Origin: Callaeas wilsoni
Lineage: Eukaryota > Chordata > Aves > Passeriformes > Callaeidae
Assembly: GCA_013398955.1 (NCBI GenBank)
Contig: VWPU01008479.1
Coordinates: 1-64,000 of the forward strand
Length of the DNA: 64,000 bases
Reading direction: 5' to 3'
Both the position numbers and the translations under genes were made by a program. Of this stretch, positions 50,501 through 63,905 are shown piece by piece. The notes below the pieces were generated by a model. The model saw nothing but the letters and a program-made list of their open reading frames with translations, ran no database searches and was not told the DNA's origin. The number at the start of each line of letters is the position of its first letter. The first letter of the stretch is position 1.

Positions 50501-53500
50501 AGGTCACTTCAAGTACTCAAGTGTTTAAAGAGACAAAAAAAAAATGCATCAAACTGGCAAACTCCTCTCCAAAAACAACGGCTAGAAATTTGCTACTTAA
50601 AAAAGTTGAGATTCTAGATTTCTGGTACAATCAAACTTTAGGAACAATGTCTTCCCATCATGAGATTTGCAGCAAGCACCACCAAACAGACAAAAGTCTC
50701 TCAATAACCACAAAAAGAAATGTATCCCTAGGTAGCAGTGAAATATTATAAAAAAAAAAGAGAGAAAACAAGCCTATACATAGTGTGGCTTTCTACAGAT
50801 CTCCTGTTCCTTAATTATAATGGTTTCATGGCCTTGCTTGCAAAAATATTTACTAATCTTATTCTCTAAAGGGAGTAAGACACTTGTTTTAATAGAGAAC
50901 AATAAAACCCACCAAAACTCCCAGAATTTGTTACTAACAAATTTAATTAAATTGAGTAGGTTTTGAAAAGCAGGGCAACACCACAAAGCTTGTTATTCAC
51001 GAGCTAGCTATAGAGAGTAAACTAACAGTTCATAAAGAATATCCTAATGAATGAAAATAGTCAAGAATGGATCAAATGAAACTTTATAAAGGACTCTTAT
51101 AAAACAAAATCAGCAAAGCTAAGGCCTCTCTAAAAGAGGTCTGAAACAGAAGTCCAAAACATACTACTCTGCAAAACTATTTTTTTGACACACCATTTCC
51201 AGTTAAATGTACATCATTGTCATATTGGCCCTTGAAACTGCTAAGTTAATTTACTGATGCATACAACTGAAACTAATTATACAATTTCAAGAACACTTTC
51301 TCAAACTCTGCATTTATTTCATGTGGGTAAACAAAAAAAAACTATCAAACTGATCAGGCTGCTAAAAAAAAAAAATTCTTCAGTTTGCGTTTGGGATTTT
51401 TCCTTCTTTGGCTGCAAAAAAATTCTTCAGCTCTATGTCATTTAATCACTCTGAAAAAGTTCCAATTTAAAAAAAGGAGAACAAAAGAACCAATGAAAAG
51501 CTCCACTCATTTTTCTATTCCTTCTTCAGAACACTGTACCTTCACTTCCTACTGCTCATTGCTCTTACCACATTTGGGGTGGGGGAGTGGCCACTGCTTT
51601 GAAGTAACTTTGCCTGGGATGCCCCTTCACAAATCCTGTTGTTATCGGAGTGCACATGTCACTGTCAGACTCTGAACAGAGAAACTGAATCCCTGTCACC
51701 AACTACTACAAAGCACCAATTGGTGTCGAGGCTTAAAGAAGACAATGTGCTCGTTCCTGAAGTTTCAGAATGAGGAACGAGTTATTTCAGTTCTTCTTCC
51801 TTTACTCAGTCTTTCACTTTAGTTACTTTAGATCAATCCAAGAATCAAGATTTCTTCTCTTGTAATCTTTTTCTCTAATTCTTTTGAATTTCATTCTGAT
51901 CCTCCTTTGCCTACTTCTACATAATCTATTTATCTAACACCTTGCTTTGTGCTACAAAGCTCTTGCTATCCACTGTGCCAAAGCAGGGAGCAAACCAACT
52001 CAACTTAATCTGAAACAGAAAAGTTTCTTCTAGCGGACTATGGAATTTGAGCACACTGCTAATAAAACTCACCATTTTGCTTTTTCTAATATGAGATTTA
52101 AAAGGTGTTCTCTTCTCGGGACCTTCAGAGCTGCTCACCTCCAATTATGAATGAGGAAAGAAGCAAAGTAACAATTTTTCTGTTTATGTAATTTCTAGAG
52201 GGATCTTGTCTATCTGTTCACAATATGTGACTATAAAGACAGAGCAAAGCTAGAACAAAAGACAGTTTGAAATACATTTCACAGCGGACTGCAGGTCCTG
52301 CACATCTCCCCTCATTCTGAGATGAACCTAGCAGTGCTAATATTGGTTCTTATTTGCAAGACAGTCACTTATGAAATCAATCACATACAATATCTTGACA
52401 GAAAAATCCCATAACTGTGGGATAATAAAACTGATTGGGAAACGAGTGCAATTCCTGATAAGCCTGTAAGGCCTGTCTTGAACACTGAGTAATTATACAC
52501 ACTGTAATCTGACCAATTGAAAACAGATGCAACATTCCTTTCTGGCACTTTGTTCTGAGCAAAGATGGGCCCATGGAACTCATCAGTATGGACAAAGGGA
52601 GCAAAAAAAAGAAGAAATTCCTGACAGTATACACATGGAGCCTCACATCTAAGAAGGTTTAAAAACAGAGGAAGGCACCATATTTACAGACTGCAAAATT
52701 CCTTGCTATAAACATCCTGGAAAGAACACAATAAAGTACTCACATTATTTCAGAAAATTTCTTCTGAGAAATAAAACCTCTCATTTAAGTCACCCTGAAA
52801 ATCACAGAGTCAGGGGGAGGTGTAAAAAGACCCACTGCAGCTCTGGTGAACAAGCTGATTTTTGATGTCTAAGCAACGACCTCATGAACTCCAGCAAATG
52901 ACAGTGTGCAAACAGACTCAAGCCAGACTTTATCTCTCATTAAGAAGTAGGTATAAGCACACATTTACTGTACCTGGTTTGAATGAATAAATAAGTCAGC
53001 CTGCTAGGTTTCAGTAGCAAAGACATGGGCCACACACTAATACCAGGACAATATACAAATAGGTTTATTTCAGCTTAGGACAGCAACGAACTGGCATCCA
53101 ATTTGCTGTGAACCATACATAGCCTTGCACAGGACTCTTCTTAGCAGACCTATATTTTAAGTCCCAAGATTTATGATTTCAGCTCACCAATAAATGTTTA
53201 GGTCTTTCTGAATTAAAGGTGACTTGAGAGTTACATGCTTAATCTATCCTACCAATTAGCAGTCTGAAATATGCATTTCAAACTAAAACCAGCTTAATCA
53301 AAACATAATTGTTAAAAGAAATCTGAAGCTGTAGCTGGAAATTTTTTTGAAGCATTACAGATTTTGTCTGAAGTGATGACATGTTTTTTTGAGGACTGCT
53401 AGTAGTCTACAGGTAGCAGTACGGAGCAAGTGCTGAACATGTAACTTTGTACCCAAATAGGATGAACGAACTCATCTTTAAAAAGCAAAACTTATCTGAG

Positions 53501-54208
53501 AAAATTCACTGAATCATACAAATCGATATTTTACAAAGATTTTTAGTGATAGAAAAAACAACACGTGTGGCTACCATACATAATTTCTGAATCTTAAAAA
53601 AACAGTCAAATGGTAGCTAAATGTATAAAGATGTTTCCATATCTACCCAAAAATCACAGTAGAATCATAGAATCATTTAGGTTGAAGAAGACCTTTAAGA
53701 TCAAGTCATGAACCCAGCACGGCGAAGTCCACCACTAAACCATGTCCTTAAGTACCACATCTACACATCTTTTAAATACCTCCAGGGATGGCAGCTAAAC
53801 CACTTCCCCAGCTGCCTGTTCCAATGCTTCCTTTCCATCAAGAAATTTTTCCTAATATCCAATCTAAAGCTCCCCTTAGGCCCTTTCCTCTTATTCTATC
53901 ACTTGTAACTTGGGAAAAGAGACAAATCCTACCTGGCTTCAACCTCCTTTCAGGTAGCTGCAGAGAGCAGTAAGGTCCCCTCTGAGCCTTTTCTCCAGGC
54001 TAAACAGTCCCAGCTCCCTTGGGTAACTTTAACCCTCCTAAGACTTGTGATCTTGACACTCCACTTTGCTGCTCTTCTTTGGACACACTTTATGTTCAGG
54101 CTAACACAAGCCATACATTTTACCAAATGATTATAACCTGGATGAAGGTTGAAGTAAACTTGAGCAAAAAAAGAAAATTAAACAAAAATATAATTCTGTG
54201 TAACGTAC
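47584..54208 (-). other. COBLL1: COBLL1 intron W1-W2
   Basis: A 6.6-kb intron with GTACGT donor and TCTTTTACAG acceptor. A CR1 3' fragment lies at 53661-54095, close to W1. No other gene was recognised. About 49500-49610 is a modestly GC-rich, unexplained patch. Confidence 0.72.
53661..54095 (-). mobile_element. CR1 LINE 3' fragment
   Basis: The plus strand begins AGAATCATAGAATCATTTAG GTTGAAGAAG, the reverse complement of the CR1 3' terminus with its ATGATTCTATG-type repeat. It runs on through the recognisable CR1 3' UTR blocks (CCAGGGATGGCAGCTAAACC; TTCTCCAGGCTAAACAGTCC; GCTGCTCTTCTTTGGACAC). The copy is 5'-truncated, as CR1 usually is, and carries no reverse-transcriptase part. It lies in the COBLL1 intron in the same orientation as the gene, about 110 bp below exon W1. 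Its boundaries are sharp at the 3' end and approximate at the other. Confidence 0.88.
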
Positions 54209-54388
54209 CTCCCGTTAACTGTAGTGTACTTGATCACATCTCCTGGCAGGACCACTGACAATTCAATATCTTTATCGATTACATTCTCTTTCTGTTCCAT
54301 GATGAGGTTGGTTGGCTCTGTGTTATCAAACGGAGAAACAGCAATGGATTTTGTTTCAGATGGAGGAGGTGGTGCTTTAGATTTTCTT
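54209..54388 (-). CDS. COBLL1: COBLL1 exon W1, first coding exon visible
   Basis: A 180-nt exon with acceptor TTTATTTCAG and donor GTACGT. It is entered in phase 2, so another coding exon precedes it and is not in the window. It encodes [19 protein letters not shown], then [20 protein letters not shown] and [13 protein letters not shown], matching the conserved COBLL1 N-terminus. In human COBLL1 the exon before it encodes only a short MDGRTP-type start inside a CpG island. An internal ATG in this exon (ATCATGG context, MEQKENV) could serve as a start for transcripts with a non-coding first exon. Confidence 0.95.
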
Positions 54389-54585
54389 CTGAAATAAATA
54401 GATAAAAATTAAAAATCAAGTATGCATTTATACAATTCCATACTGGCAAACTAACAAGTCTCAAAACAGAAACAAATGACACTTTATTCTTTTCTAAAGT
54501 AATATGTGCAACAAAGGGATGAGAAAACATCTTAAACATACTATCAGTGGTGACAGAAGACAAAAAGGCTAAGGTATCCATCACC

Positions 54586-54605
54586 AAAAAAAAAAAAAAA
54601 AAAAA
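54586..54605. repeat. 20-A homopolymer
   Basis: An uninterrupted run of 20 A just upstream of exon W1. Its length is prone to sequencing error. Confidence 0.9.
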
Positions 54606-57600
54606 GCACCCAAAAAACATCAAGGCAAAAACAGTTCTTTAATATACCATAAGAAAGTAAATTAGTTGGTTGGTTTGGTTTTTTCTCCGTTGGGTTATGC
54701 AAAGACCCTATTTGTGCATTCTCTAAAGAGATTTACTGGATTAGTATAAACAGAAATATTGTACTATGCAGTATGAAGCCAAATTGCACTACCAGTGTGC
54801 CTAATATAGGATAGATACTGGAGCAAATAGTGACATTTTTCCTCCCAAAATTTTTCGTTTGGTGATTAAAATTATTCACAGAAATCCTACCAGCTGTACA
54901 TTATTTAACTTCTATACAGTAATAAATAACAGTATAACCAATTCTACTGTGTTGTAATATTTCTTGACATTTCAGTCACAATATGCTTTCATATATTCCT
55001 CACCTATGCTGATCTCCTATTTTAATTTTCTTGACACCCTTTCCCATGTCAGTGACCAGACAGTTTACTCTTGAATACAAGGACTAATCACTAAATAACC
55101 TGCACTTATTTCACTAAAAAAAAATTCTAACACATAGCATAAAACTCTCTCTATCTCTTAATATGTGTATGCTACAGTAAATTCTGAATGCAAGACTCTC
55201 ATGTCCTACAACCTCTAGTCTAACACCTCCCTTTATTTAAATAACTCTCCACAATTAACCAATATATTCAGAAGAAAAAGATACTATTATTAAGAATTTT
55301 ACCATTAGAAACAAAACCAAAACACAGTCAAGACACATCACCTCGAGAGCTTTTGAATTTCTTATAAACATTCTTGAATGGAGCCACATTCACGGAAAGT
55401 TAAAATACATTTCAAACATAACAAACAAAGGTTCCAAAAATACGCTCGTCATTTAGATGGAGCTGTACCAAAGCGTGTTTACTTTAAACCCAAGGAAAGA
55501 AATTACCTCCTATAATTGTCCTAGAGAATTAAAACAAAAAATCTAGCCTACATGTAGAAACACCCACCTTTCTCGAGAAAACAAAGTTTAAAGTCACTCA
55601 CAATGAAGAACAAACAAGGTCCAGAGCAGCATTGCAAAAAACAATTGTAACGAGGCTTCACATGACTGATCTGTTGCTGAAAGTGCTTAGAGTTTTGAAC
55701 TTCAGAACTCCGTGCTGAATAATTAACTATTCACAGCCCCTTGGAGCAAATCGAGAGTACTCACAGGCCTCCAAAAACACTGAATGAGGATCCACATTCA
55801 AAATTTATACCTCCTCTCTCAATGTTTTAAATTAGTTTGGTGTGCTCTGTATGCAATTCAAGATGTGCAACATGAGCTGAAAATTTGACTTTGGTCTCTA
55901 CAGCAGCTTGCCTGGGTTGTTCAGGGTTACATGAACATTGTAAAATGTATAAATCAAACTTCTTTGTATTCCTCTCCAGCTTCTTCAGAGGTTTTCTTGA
56001 AAGATTTTTAGCTTTCATATAACTGCCAAATATAAATTATTAGCTAGCACAGAGCATCAATACAAGCATTAGAAATAAATAAAATCCCAAAACCATAAAA
56101 ACTCTATGACATTAATACCAAAAAATCCAAAGTGAACCAGTACAGCTTGTCCTCCTTTCTTTACTCTTTGTTACATCTTTAACTTCAAATGACTGTTAAA
56201 AGCTATTTATCACAGAATTTAATCTTTGAAGAAGTGTCATAGAACGATTTCTTTTCAAATGCTAGTGGACCTTATTTTCCATTAAGTAGACAAATGCTGT
56301 TTTATCACTGGAACTCTACTATCACCAGAGTGCTTAATGACACACAGCAATAAATGTGGTTTATTCATACAGCATCTAACTCAAACTGTAGAGAGCTACA
56401 ACTGACCAAATACTCTCATCAAAACATGTGTGCAACACTTGAATTTCCACATATTTATAAAGAACACACACACACACGTGAGATCAGGCGGTCCAACAAG
56501 GTCACTGAAGCCTCGCGTCCCCCACTGCAGAGCCCCGTACCCCACTCATCTCTAGAAAATCTGAACGTGCTTTATGGTTAGTTATGCTTGCGTGTCCCAC
56601 CCAACACAAATGAGGAAAAATCCCAGCTGTACTTTCTCAGAAGTCATGCCAAGTTTTTGGCAACCTTTTATTAAACAACCGGGATCCCAATGCTTTCATT
56701 TTCTGTTTCCAGATGCCATGTCTCTTTTTCCTTCAGTTCTCACTAATGCTCTCATCTCTCCTTTTCTGCCCAAAGTATTTGCATTCAGTCTCATTGCTTT
56801 TTCATTATTTCAGCTTGTGTCTCTACCCTACCAGGGAGCAGCTGCCTAACAGGCAGGCTGGGCTCCAGAACTGGTCCTAGGCAGCAAGAACAATTCAGGT
56901 GGCCATGATTACATAAACACGTGATGGTGGGAATACACTTGCAGAGGTAGTTTTTACCTACAAACCCTCCTCTCCCTACTCTGCAATTCAAGAAGCCAAT
57001 GAAACTGATTTTCTCACCATGGCATCTTCCACATGTATTTTTTTCCTAACACCAAAAGTAACTCCAAGTCTATACCATTATTTCAAATTCTTCTCCATCA
57101 TAAAGAACCAACAAAAGCCTGGTTCTCTCTTGCCTCTTAACCTATACTAGGTAAGCAGCAAACCAGGAGAGCTAAAACTGATTTTGCTAAAAAGAGAGAG
57201 AAAAAGATGTTAACCTAGTTTCTTCTCCTGAAGACAAAATCTGTTATTTTCAGTAAGACAAAATACAATCATAGGAAAGAGAGTAATTCCCCATCATATA
57301 AAAATAACACTGCAGAGGCCAGAAAGAAGGTGCTCAGTAAGTTATCTTACTCAGAGCACCTTTCATGTTCAGACAGTTTCCAGATGTGCTAGAACCTATG
57401 CCAATCTGTTCTAATTTTCAAAACAAACATTAGAAGTAGTTAGAACAACCAAAAACATGTTCGTCATTTTCATGGCTACTACAGAATTACAGGAAAGCTG
57501 CAGGAAAAATCAAACTGCAGCTTATTTAGCTATGAATTAGTTAATACAGAGGGAACTAAAAGAGAAACTTTAACCAAATGAGGTCACAACAATAACAGTA

Positions 57601-60600
57601 AGAACTCCTCTGGAAATTGTGCTACAGTATCCTACACAATGTGGGTCCTCACTCTTTCCTTGTCCCCGTAAGTCCCAGTCCCATCAACTGGATAACCTTC
57701 CCTACACACCAGTCACTGAAACTGCCCAAGCCCAGCTCTCTGGAAGAGATGTGCTCCTCACTGTTTATCATCAGATAAACAATTCCAGCAACATATCTTC
57801 TACATAAATATTCTGTTCAAACAACTGCTCGAGCCAAAGCAAAAAAAAAAAAAAAGGTTTCTTCTCTGATTCTTCCTAGCCCTGGACAAGGCAGTCAGAG
57901 GGACACCCGCAATGCCCTCACCGGGACTCACAAACACAAGGTGCTGCAGCCTGGGCAGAGTTTCTATTTCCCTTGTTACCAGAGCACCTGGAGCCTACTG
58001 CTTACGCCAAGGCATTCAGCTGGTTCTCATCTAGTAAAGATTATATTGTTCCCCAGAGAACTGATTCATATCTCTTAGAAATTTAAATTTCTGAAGTCCC
58101 ACCTGCAGTTCCTGCCAGTCTGTGTGACAATACAATTCCTGTATTAAAGAATTCTTTCAGCCGAATGCAAATAGAAGACTATCGTTTTTTAAGAAAAACA
58201 GTGCATCTTTAAATCAAACCCAAGACCATAAGGTCAACATGTTATGTGCTTCAGATCCCACTTCAACAGAATAAAATGTCATTGCTGTATTTCAACAACT
58301 TTCCTACTTGTAAAGAAAAAAAAATAACAGTGTCAGTGATCTGGATGCATAGAAGCCTTTTTAAAATAAAGGTCTGACACAGTAAATAAATAATGCATCT
58401 ATTTATTTGATTTTCAAAAACATCCTGTTAGGAAGTTACAAGCAGTATATTTTTAACTGTCAGTAACTAGAGAAAGGCACTATAAAATAATGAGAAATAC
58501 TTGAACTTAGAGTGACCTAGGTATTCCAGTTTTCACCAGCATTTCCTTTCAATAAGAGCCTCCTTCCAAAAAAAAGAGGAGAAAAAAAGAGGAAATCTAT
58601 CTGCTAGATTAGTGTACAATCAAAGGCTACAGCATCAAGGAGTATTACTGTTCACAGCACTTAACTTCCTATTTGGAACACAATTACATGACAGTATACA
58701 AAGACAGCGTGATAGCACTCTTGCTGAAATTATTTTGAATCTAACCTCCAACATCAGAACCTTTTCTCAAATTTTCTGTAGCATTTACCTAGGACAGGAA
58801 AGGTCATAAGGATCTCACTTGCAATTCAGTCATCTCTCAGGTACTGAAACAGTTCATTAAACATAGTGCATTAAAATCCTTCCAAGCACAACAGATACAC
58901 TTCAGTTGATTAATTTGACTTACAGCACTATGAAGAACACTGGTTTATTCAATAAGCAACTACTTTTTTTTTTCCCCCAAACTTTACAAAATTGTATATG
59001 CCAAAAGTACAAGCAGCACTTTGGTTTATTTTCACTGAAAGTCAGAAAAGGATCTAACTCTGCTAAGATCATATCATGAGAGGAAAAAGGCCACTGCAAC
59101 AAAGCTTCTTCTAGAGCTTTTCTTGTCTTCAACCTCTCATCCCAAGCAATTATTATAATACTCTCCTGACTATTACAATAACGCTGTTTCACTGGCACGT
59201 CACAGAAGCAGACAGCCAAAACCTCACACATAATCTTCTTAAACAAGGAACAGCTGAACAGGACTTCAGGCCTATATAAAAATATTTATTTGGTTTTTTT
59301 AACAATGATACATCGATTTTGGCCAACAGGTATACAAAATATTTAGGCTCCTAGTTTCATCTATAAGCCTCCCCAGCCCAATACTCCTCTTTAACACTCA
59401 CAGAACAAATTTGTCTTCTAGAGTGAGTTTATTCTGTTCCCTCTTTGTGGATAATGGTTTCACAGCATCACCACTGCAAGTCTTCAAACACTACTTGCTA
59501 GGAAAAAGCTTGGAGACAACTGCAGCATTATTATCTGATCTGCGCCTCACAGTCCAGCACATGACTGAAGTCGTCAAGGCAGGTCACTCAAAAAATCACT
59601 GCTATATATTTCAGGCATGAGTATAAATGAAAAAATACTTTAAAAATAAATTCTATTCATCTTCACTAAATTATTACCGGGTACACAGGTTTCTATACAA
59701 AATTTGGGGTGCCATTAAGTGCTTCAAAAAAGGTTACTTTTAAGTTAGACATATGGTGGTATTCTAATATTTTTCCTTAACATTAAGCAGCCCAGGTATT
59801 TGCTGTGCCAGCCCCAGAGCATCTATGTAACATGACTATCAGCCTTGATACTGGGCTTTCATCTCAACATCAATATCACTGTTTGATATACAATCTCTCT
59901 CTTTATTTCTACTATAAAAGCACCAGTTAGATGTTAAGATCAAGGTACGGATCAATGCAAGTCAAACAATGTCCATTCTTAGGTTATCCCTTCAAGCCAG
60001 GCTTATGATACGTGTAGGATGATATAAAGGAAAAATATTTGCTGTATCTGCTCCAGAGAGAAATATGATCTTTCAGATTCTAAACTCATCCCTTTAGTTA
60101 TCTGGGGAAGAATGTGAGGTCATATTGTATGGATATTGAGTCTAGCAGGTGGCTCAACAGGTACCAAAAAAAAAAAACCAAGTTCAGAAACACATTTTAA
60201 TTTCAATTTCCAAGTAGAGGAACAAGCGTGAACAGTTTGTAAATCTTTTGTGATAACAAGTTATTTTATGGGGCACTTCTCTATACAGATTCTCAAGACT
60301 GAAAGGATACAAATATTGTAAATAATACTGGCATTTTAAAAATAATAGAGAAAAATAATATGGCACTGGGTATATAGCTCTGCCAACACAATAATTCATT
60401 GTGCAACTGACATATCAACTGACATGGCAGTAGTAATGCTATGGGTGATAATATTACTAATTAAGTGATCTTTGAAGATTATCTCTATGAATTTACTCAG
60501 TGAGGTTCCAGCAAACAACAAACCAACTGCAGATGTTCTTTTACTCATGCCTTTATTCAAACGACTGCTATAAAGAAAGAAAAAAAACTGTAAAATGCAT

Positions 60601-61542
60601 TTCCACTCTCTTTCCATAAATAAAGTGGATCAAGAAAATGAGGCATCCCTGGAATGAGGACACATTTTCAAAGATCTTGTGAGAGAAAAAGTTTCCCTAG
60701 TCAATGGGATGTGTGGATTTACCCCCTAGCTAGCCTCATTGCTCTGAAGATTTCTTTTTTAAAGTCTTATCCTAGAGAGAAATAAATCACAGAACTGGGA
60801 CGGTAACCATGACAGTAAGGTGAAAGCTTAATGGAATCTCTGGATGTCTGGTTCACACTAAAAGCAAGAAAGCAGCAAATGAATCCTTCAGTTCCCTCCA
60901 GACCATTTGGAACAGACACTTGCCCCCTCTGATTATCTGTCCCCATGGCAGTGACAATCTTGAAAACAGAAGCGACTGTATTTGAGCCATAATTCATTAA
61001 ATGTTTTCTATCACTACAAGGACAAAGATGCAATTCTGAGAAAAAAAAAACGAATCTGTATTATGGGCATGTTTTTAATTGTGCCCCTCTTAGCATTAAA
61101 GGGGCACTAACTTTGGTATAAACATATAATGTAATTAATTAAAGTACAAATTTAAAACTTGTCTAGAAAAAAAATATTAACTCATTGCCCTTCAAAGCCA
61201 AATCATAATATTACAATGATCTTTTCAAGCATGCTTAAAGCATATGAAAGACCCAACTCCTGAGAATAGAAAGCTGCTGACTTAGTGTTGTCTTGTACCA
61301 TCCAAAAAAACACAGTTAGCTCCCCTCTAGGCATAAGAATTGCTTTGCTCTTAGGAAGAGAGCCAAAAGCTCAGAATCCTAGCAGGCAAGAGAGGATAAA
61401 AAAAAGAAAAAATACTTTCTCCTCTAAATTAGCATAACCTTCATTATTATTGTTGAGGGATTACAGAAATATGTTCTGATACAAAAGTTTTGTTACAATG
61501 CATTCTGTTGTGCCAAGAGAAGTACTTCTTTTTCTCCTGGGG

Positions 61543-61564
61543 AAAACAAACAAACAAACAAACC
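61543..61564. repeat. (AAAC)n microsatellite
   Basis: About five AAAC units grading into CCAAACCC-type sequence. Confidence 0.85.
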
Positions 61565-63007
61565 AAACCCAATCTAACAAAGTGAAGTGGAAAATTAATT
61601 CCAATGACATTACTTCTAAAGAGGTTGAGAACTTAGACTTCTGAGGCAAATAGGGCTAACACAAAATACAAAAGCAAACTTGGCACGTCCATGTGTGACA
61701 TACCTCTGCAGAAAGCAGATACTTATATCTACTTTTGAAACCTTTTCACAAAGTAAAAATATGCAAAAAAGTAACCTAGATTTGCTACCCAAAGAAAGAA
61801 CAAAAAATCTGAATGGCATTCAAAACTGTTAAAATCTCGTATGGCTCACTTAGCCTTTACTATGTTTACAGTTACGAAAACAGCATGAGAGAAAAGGAGA
61901 GCAGGGAAGAGAAAGCAGTAAATCTGTAACAGTAATTGAGTAATATATAACTGGCTGAATAAACAGGAAAAGAAAACAAAGAGGAGCTTGATCGGAAAGC
62001 GGGAGCTTAACCTTTGATACACTAATAAATCTAACAAATAGTTTAAACTCAAGCAAACGTATGTTACCTCCACAAAAAATAAACCCTCAAATCTTTATCA
62101 AGAACTGGTAAAAAGGCTGCTCATACAGCTGTTTTTCTTCCATGACTAGTAAGAAAGTTCAATTAAGGGCTTTCAAACAGAACAAAACCTGAATCTGTCC
62201 TTCTGGTTGTTACCTCCCAGTCATGAAAGCAGGTATAATGCCACTATCTTTTCAAAGCCTGCAGATGAAGCACCTAGCTCTGCTTGTGGCTTTTCCAGCT
62301 GCTATTCCAAACATCAGTAGAAGTAAGAATTGTCAATTTATCTGAGCTTTGCTGCTGCTGCTTTTCTCTCCTGTTCAAAATCATGTTTTAGAAGTAACAC
62401 TGGAGGCAGGCACTGGACAGATTCAGAGGCTGGGAAATGTAAGGAAAAGAAAAGTAGAGCCACTCAGTATCACAGCAGCCAGGAAAGAGGCTAATACAGA
62501 CCCTTCCCTTTTCCCTCATAGACATATATGCCTCAAATATAGGTACATGGGTGGAGGTGGGTAACAGATAAAGTACTACAGGACAGCAGCTACAAAGCTC
62601 TGCAGTAATGGGGAAGACAAAATCCAACCCCTCTCCTTTTAGCTGCTGCAGAAGGCTGGGTTCAACTGCAATAGTCCCACTTCCCAGCTGAAAATTCAGA
62701 TACGGGAAGAATAATTGACAAAGCACAGCAATGCAACTTTAGAAAGCACTGAAACTTATTTTCATTTTTCCTGCAGGTGTTTTGAACAGAACAAGCTTTC
62801 TCCCTTTTAGAAAGTTCTTCATTCACCAGAAGCTTTCTCTTAGCAGTTATATCCTTTATCTACCTAGAGTTTGGTAACACTTAAAATCTTTTGCACATTC
62901 ACATAACTAAGAAATAGGAGAATTTATTGAACTGAAGAACAGAGATGACATTAAGCATTGGAAGGGAATGGGAAGCAGGAAGAGTTTCCTATCTTGAGCA
63001 AGATTAA

Positions 63008-63050
63008 ATATAAATATATCTATGTGCATATCTGTATACATATATACACA
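63008..63050. repeat. TA/CA-rich imperfect microsatellite
   Basis: Interrupted TATA, ATCTAT and ACATATATACACA units. Confidence 0.6.
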
Positions 63051-63462
63051 GATGCTATGAGACACATGATGAACTTATAGAGAGTTCCTACACAGACAAC
63101 CACGTCAGCAAATAAGGCATCCTTGTTCATTACAGGAAAGAAAGAGAAAAAAAGTTAAGGCTAAGAAATTGTACTAAATCAAGCATTTTCTTTACTAGAT
63201 TTCAAGAGAAGCATCTTGGCAGTTAGTATCCCGAAAAAGTATGATGTAATGAAGAGGTTTCTCCCATAATACGAGGACTGTAGCTACAGTTCCCCAAACA
63301 GAAACACTGAGCATCTTGAGCTAACGCTGCTTGCAAAACTAAGAAATGCTTTGAGCACCTACCTGCCACCAGATTCTCCCGCTCATCCTTTACAGTTGCC
63401 TCCTCAACATTCACCCTCCTGCCTGCATCCTCCTCCGAAAGCAAAGTGCAAAAACCTTTTAC

Positions 63463-63710
63463 CTTCAGGAACGCGGTCACATTTACCACCTCCTGAAACG
63501 CCAGTGCTCCTGCTGGAGCCCCAGCCTCATCTCTCAGGCACTCTGCCAGGGGCAGTGGGCAGTACGAAGCGGAGCCATCCCAGCTCTCTCCACAGCATAA
63601 ACCCGACCAGCAGTTTTCACGGCCACCTTTGCAGCCACTGACAGCAGGAGCTCCCTCCCCTTTGTCCTACTTTAACTTTAACTCCCTCATTGGTTGGCAG
63701 CTCAGGGCCC
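63463..63710 (-). promoter_or_regulatory. COBLL1: Possible alternative promoter and non-coding first exon of COBLL1
   Basis: On the minus strand a CCAAT motif (CCAATGAGGG, about 63695-63685) is followed by GTTAAAGTTAAAG. Then comes a GC-richer, CpG-containing stretch ending in a good donor, CCTGAAG|GTAAAA, at 63463. The frames inside it are short and upstream ATGs stop quickly, so it would be untranslated and the ATG in W1 would be used. No transcript evidence is available; the GC richness is moderate and not a full CpG island. Confidence 0.25.
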
Positions 63711-63854
63711 CAAATGAATGTCTTCTATTGTCTCCAAAGTCATCCTCATCTGCACACAAGAGCTGTCACTATTCCCTTTCTCTGCTTAAATCTGCACACT
63801 CAAAATCCCCTGGATCCACTCCTTACTGGATTCCTGCAACAGGCAAGAGGCAAG

Positions 63855-63905
63855 GAAGAAAGAAGATATTTCTCTGAAGAAAGAAGATATTTCTTTGAAG
63901 AAAGC
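63855..63905. repeat. 21-bp tandem repeat, about 2.4 copies
   Basis: The unit GAAGAAAGAAGATATTTCTC plus T repeats with one change, and a third partial unit starts at 63897. Confidence 0.8.

Noticed and set aside
63223..63489. 88-codon minus-strand frame near the right edge as a coding exon
   Set aside because: It crosses a strong splice donor at 63463 and has no family match. The open stretch beyond the donor would be intronic.
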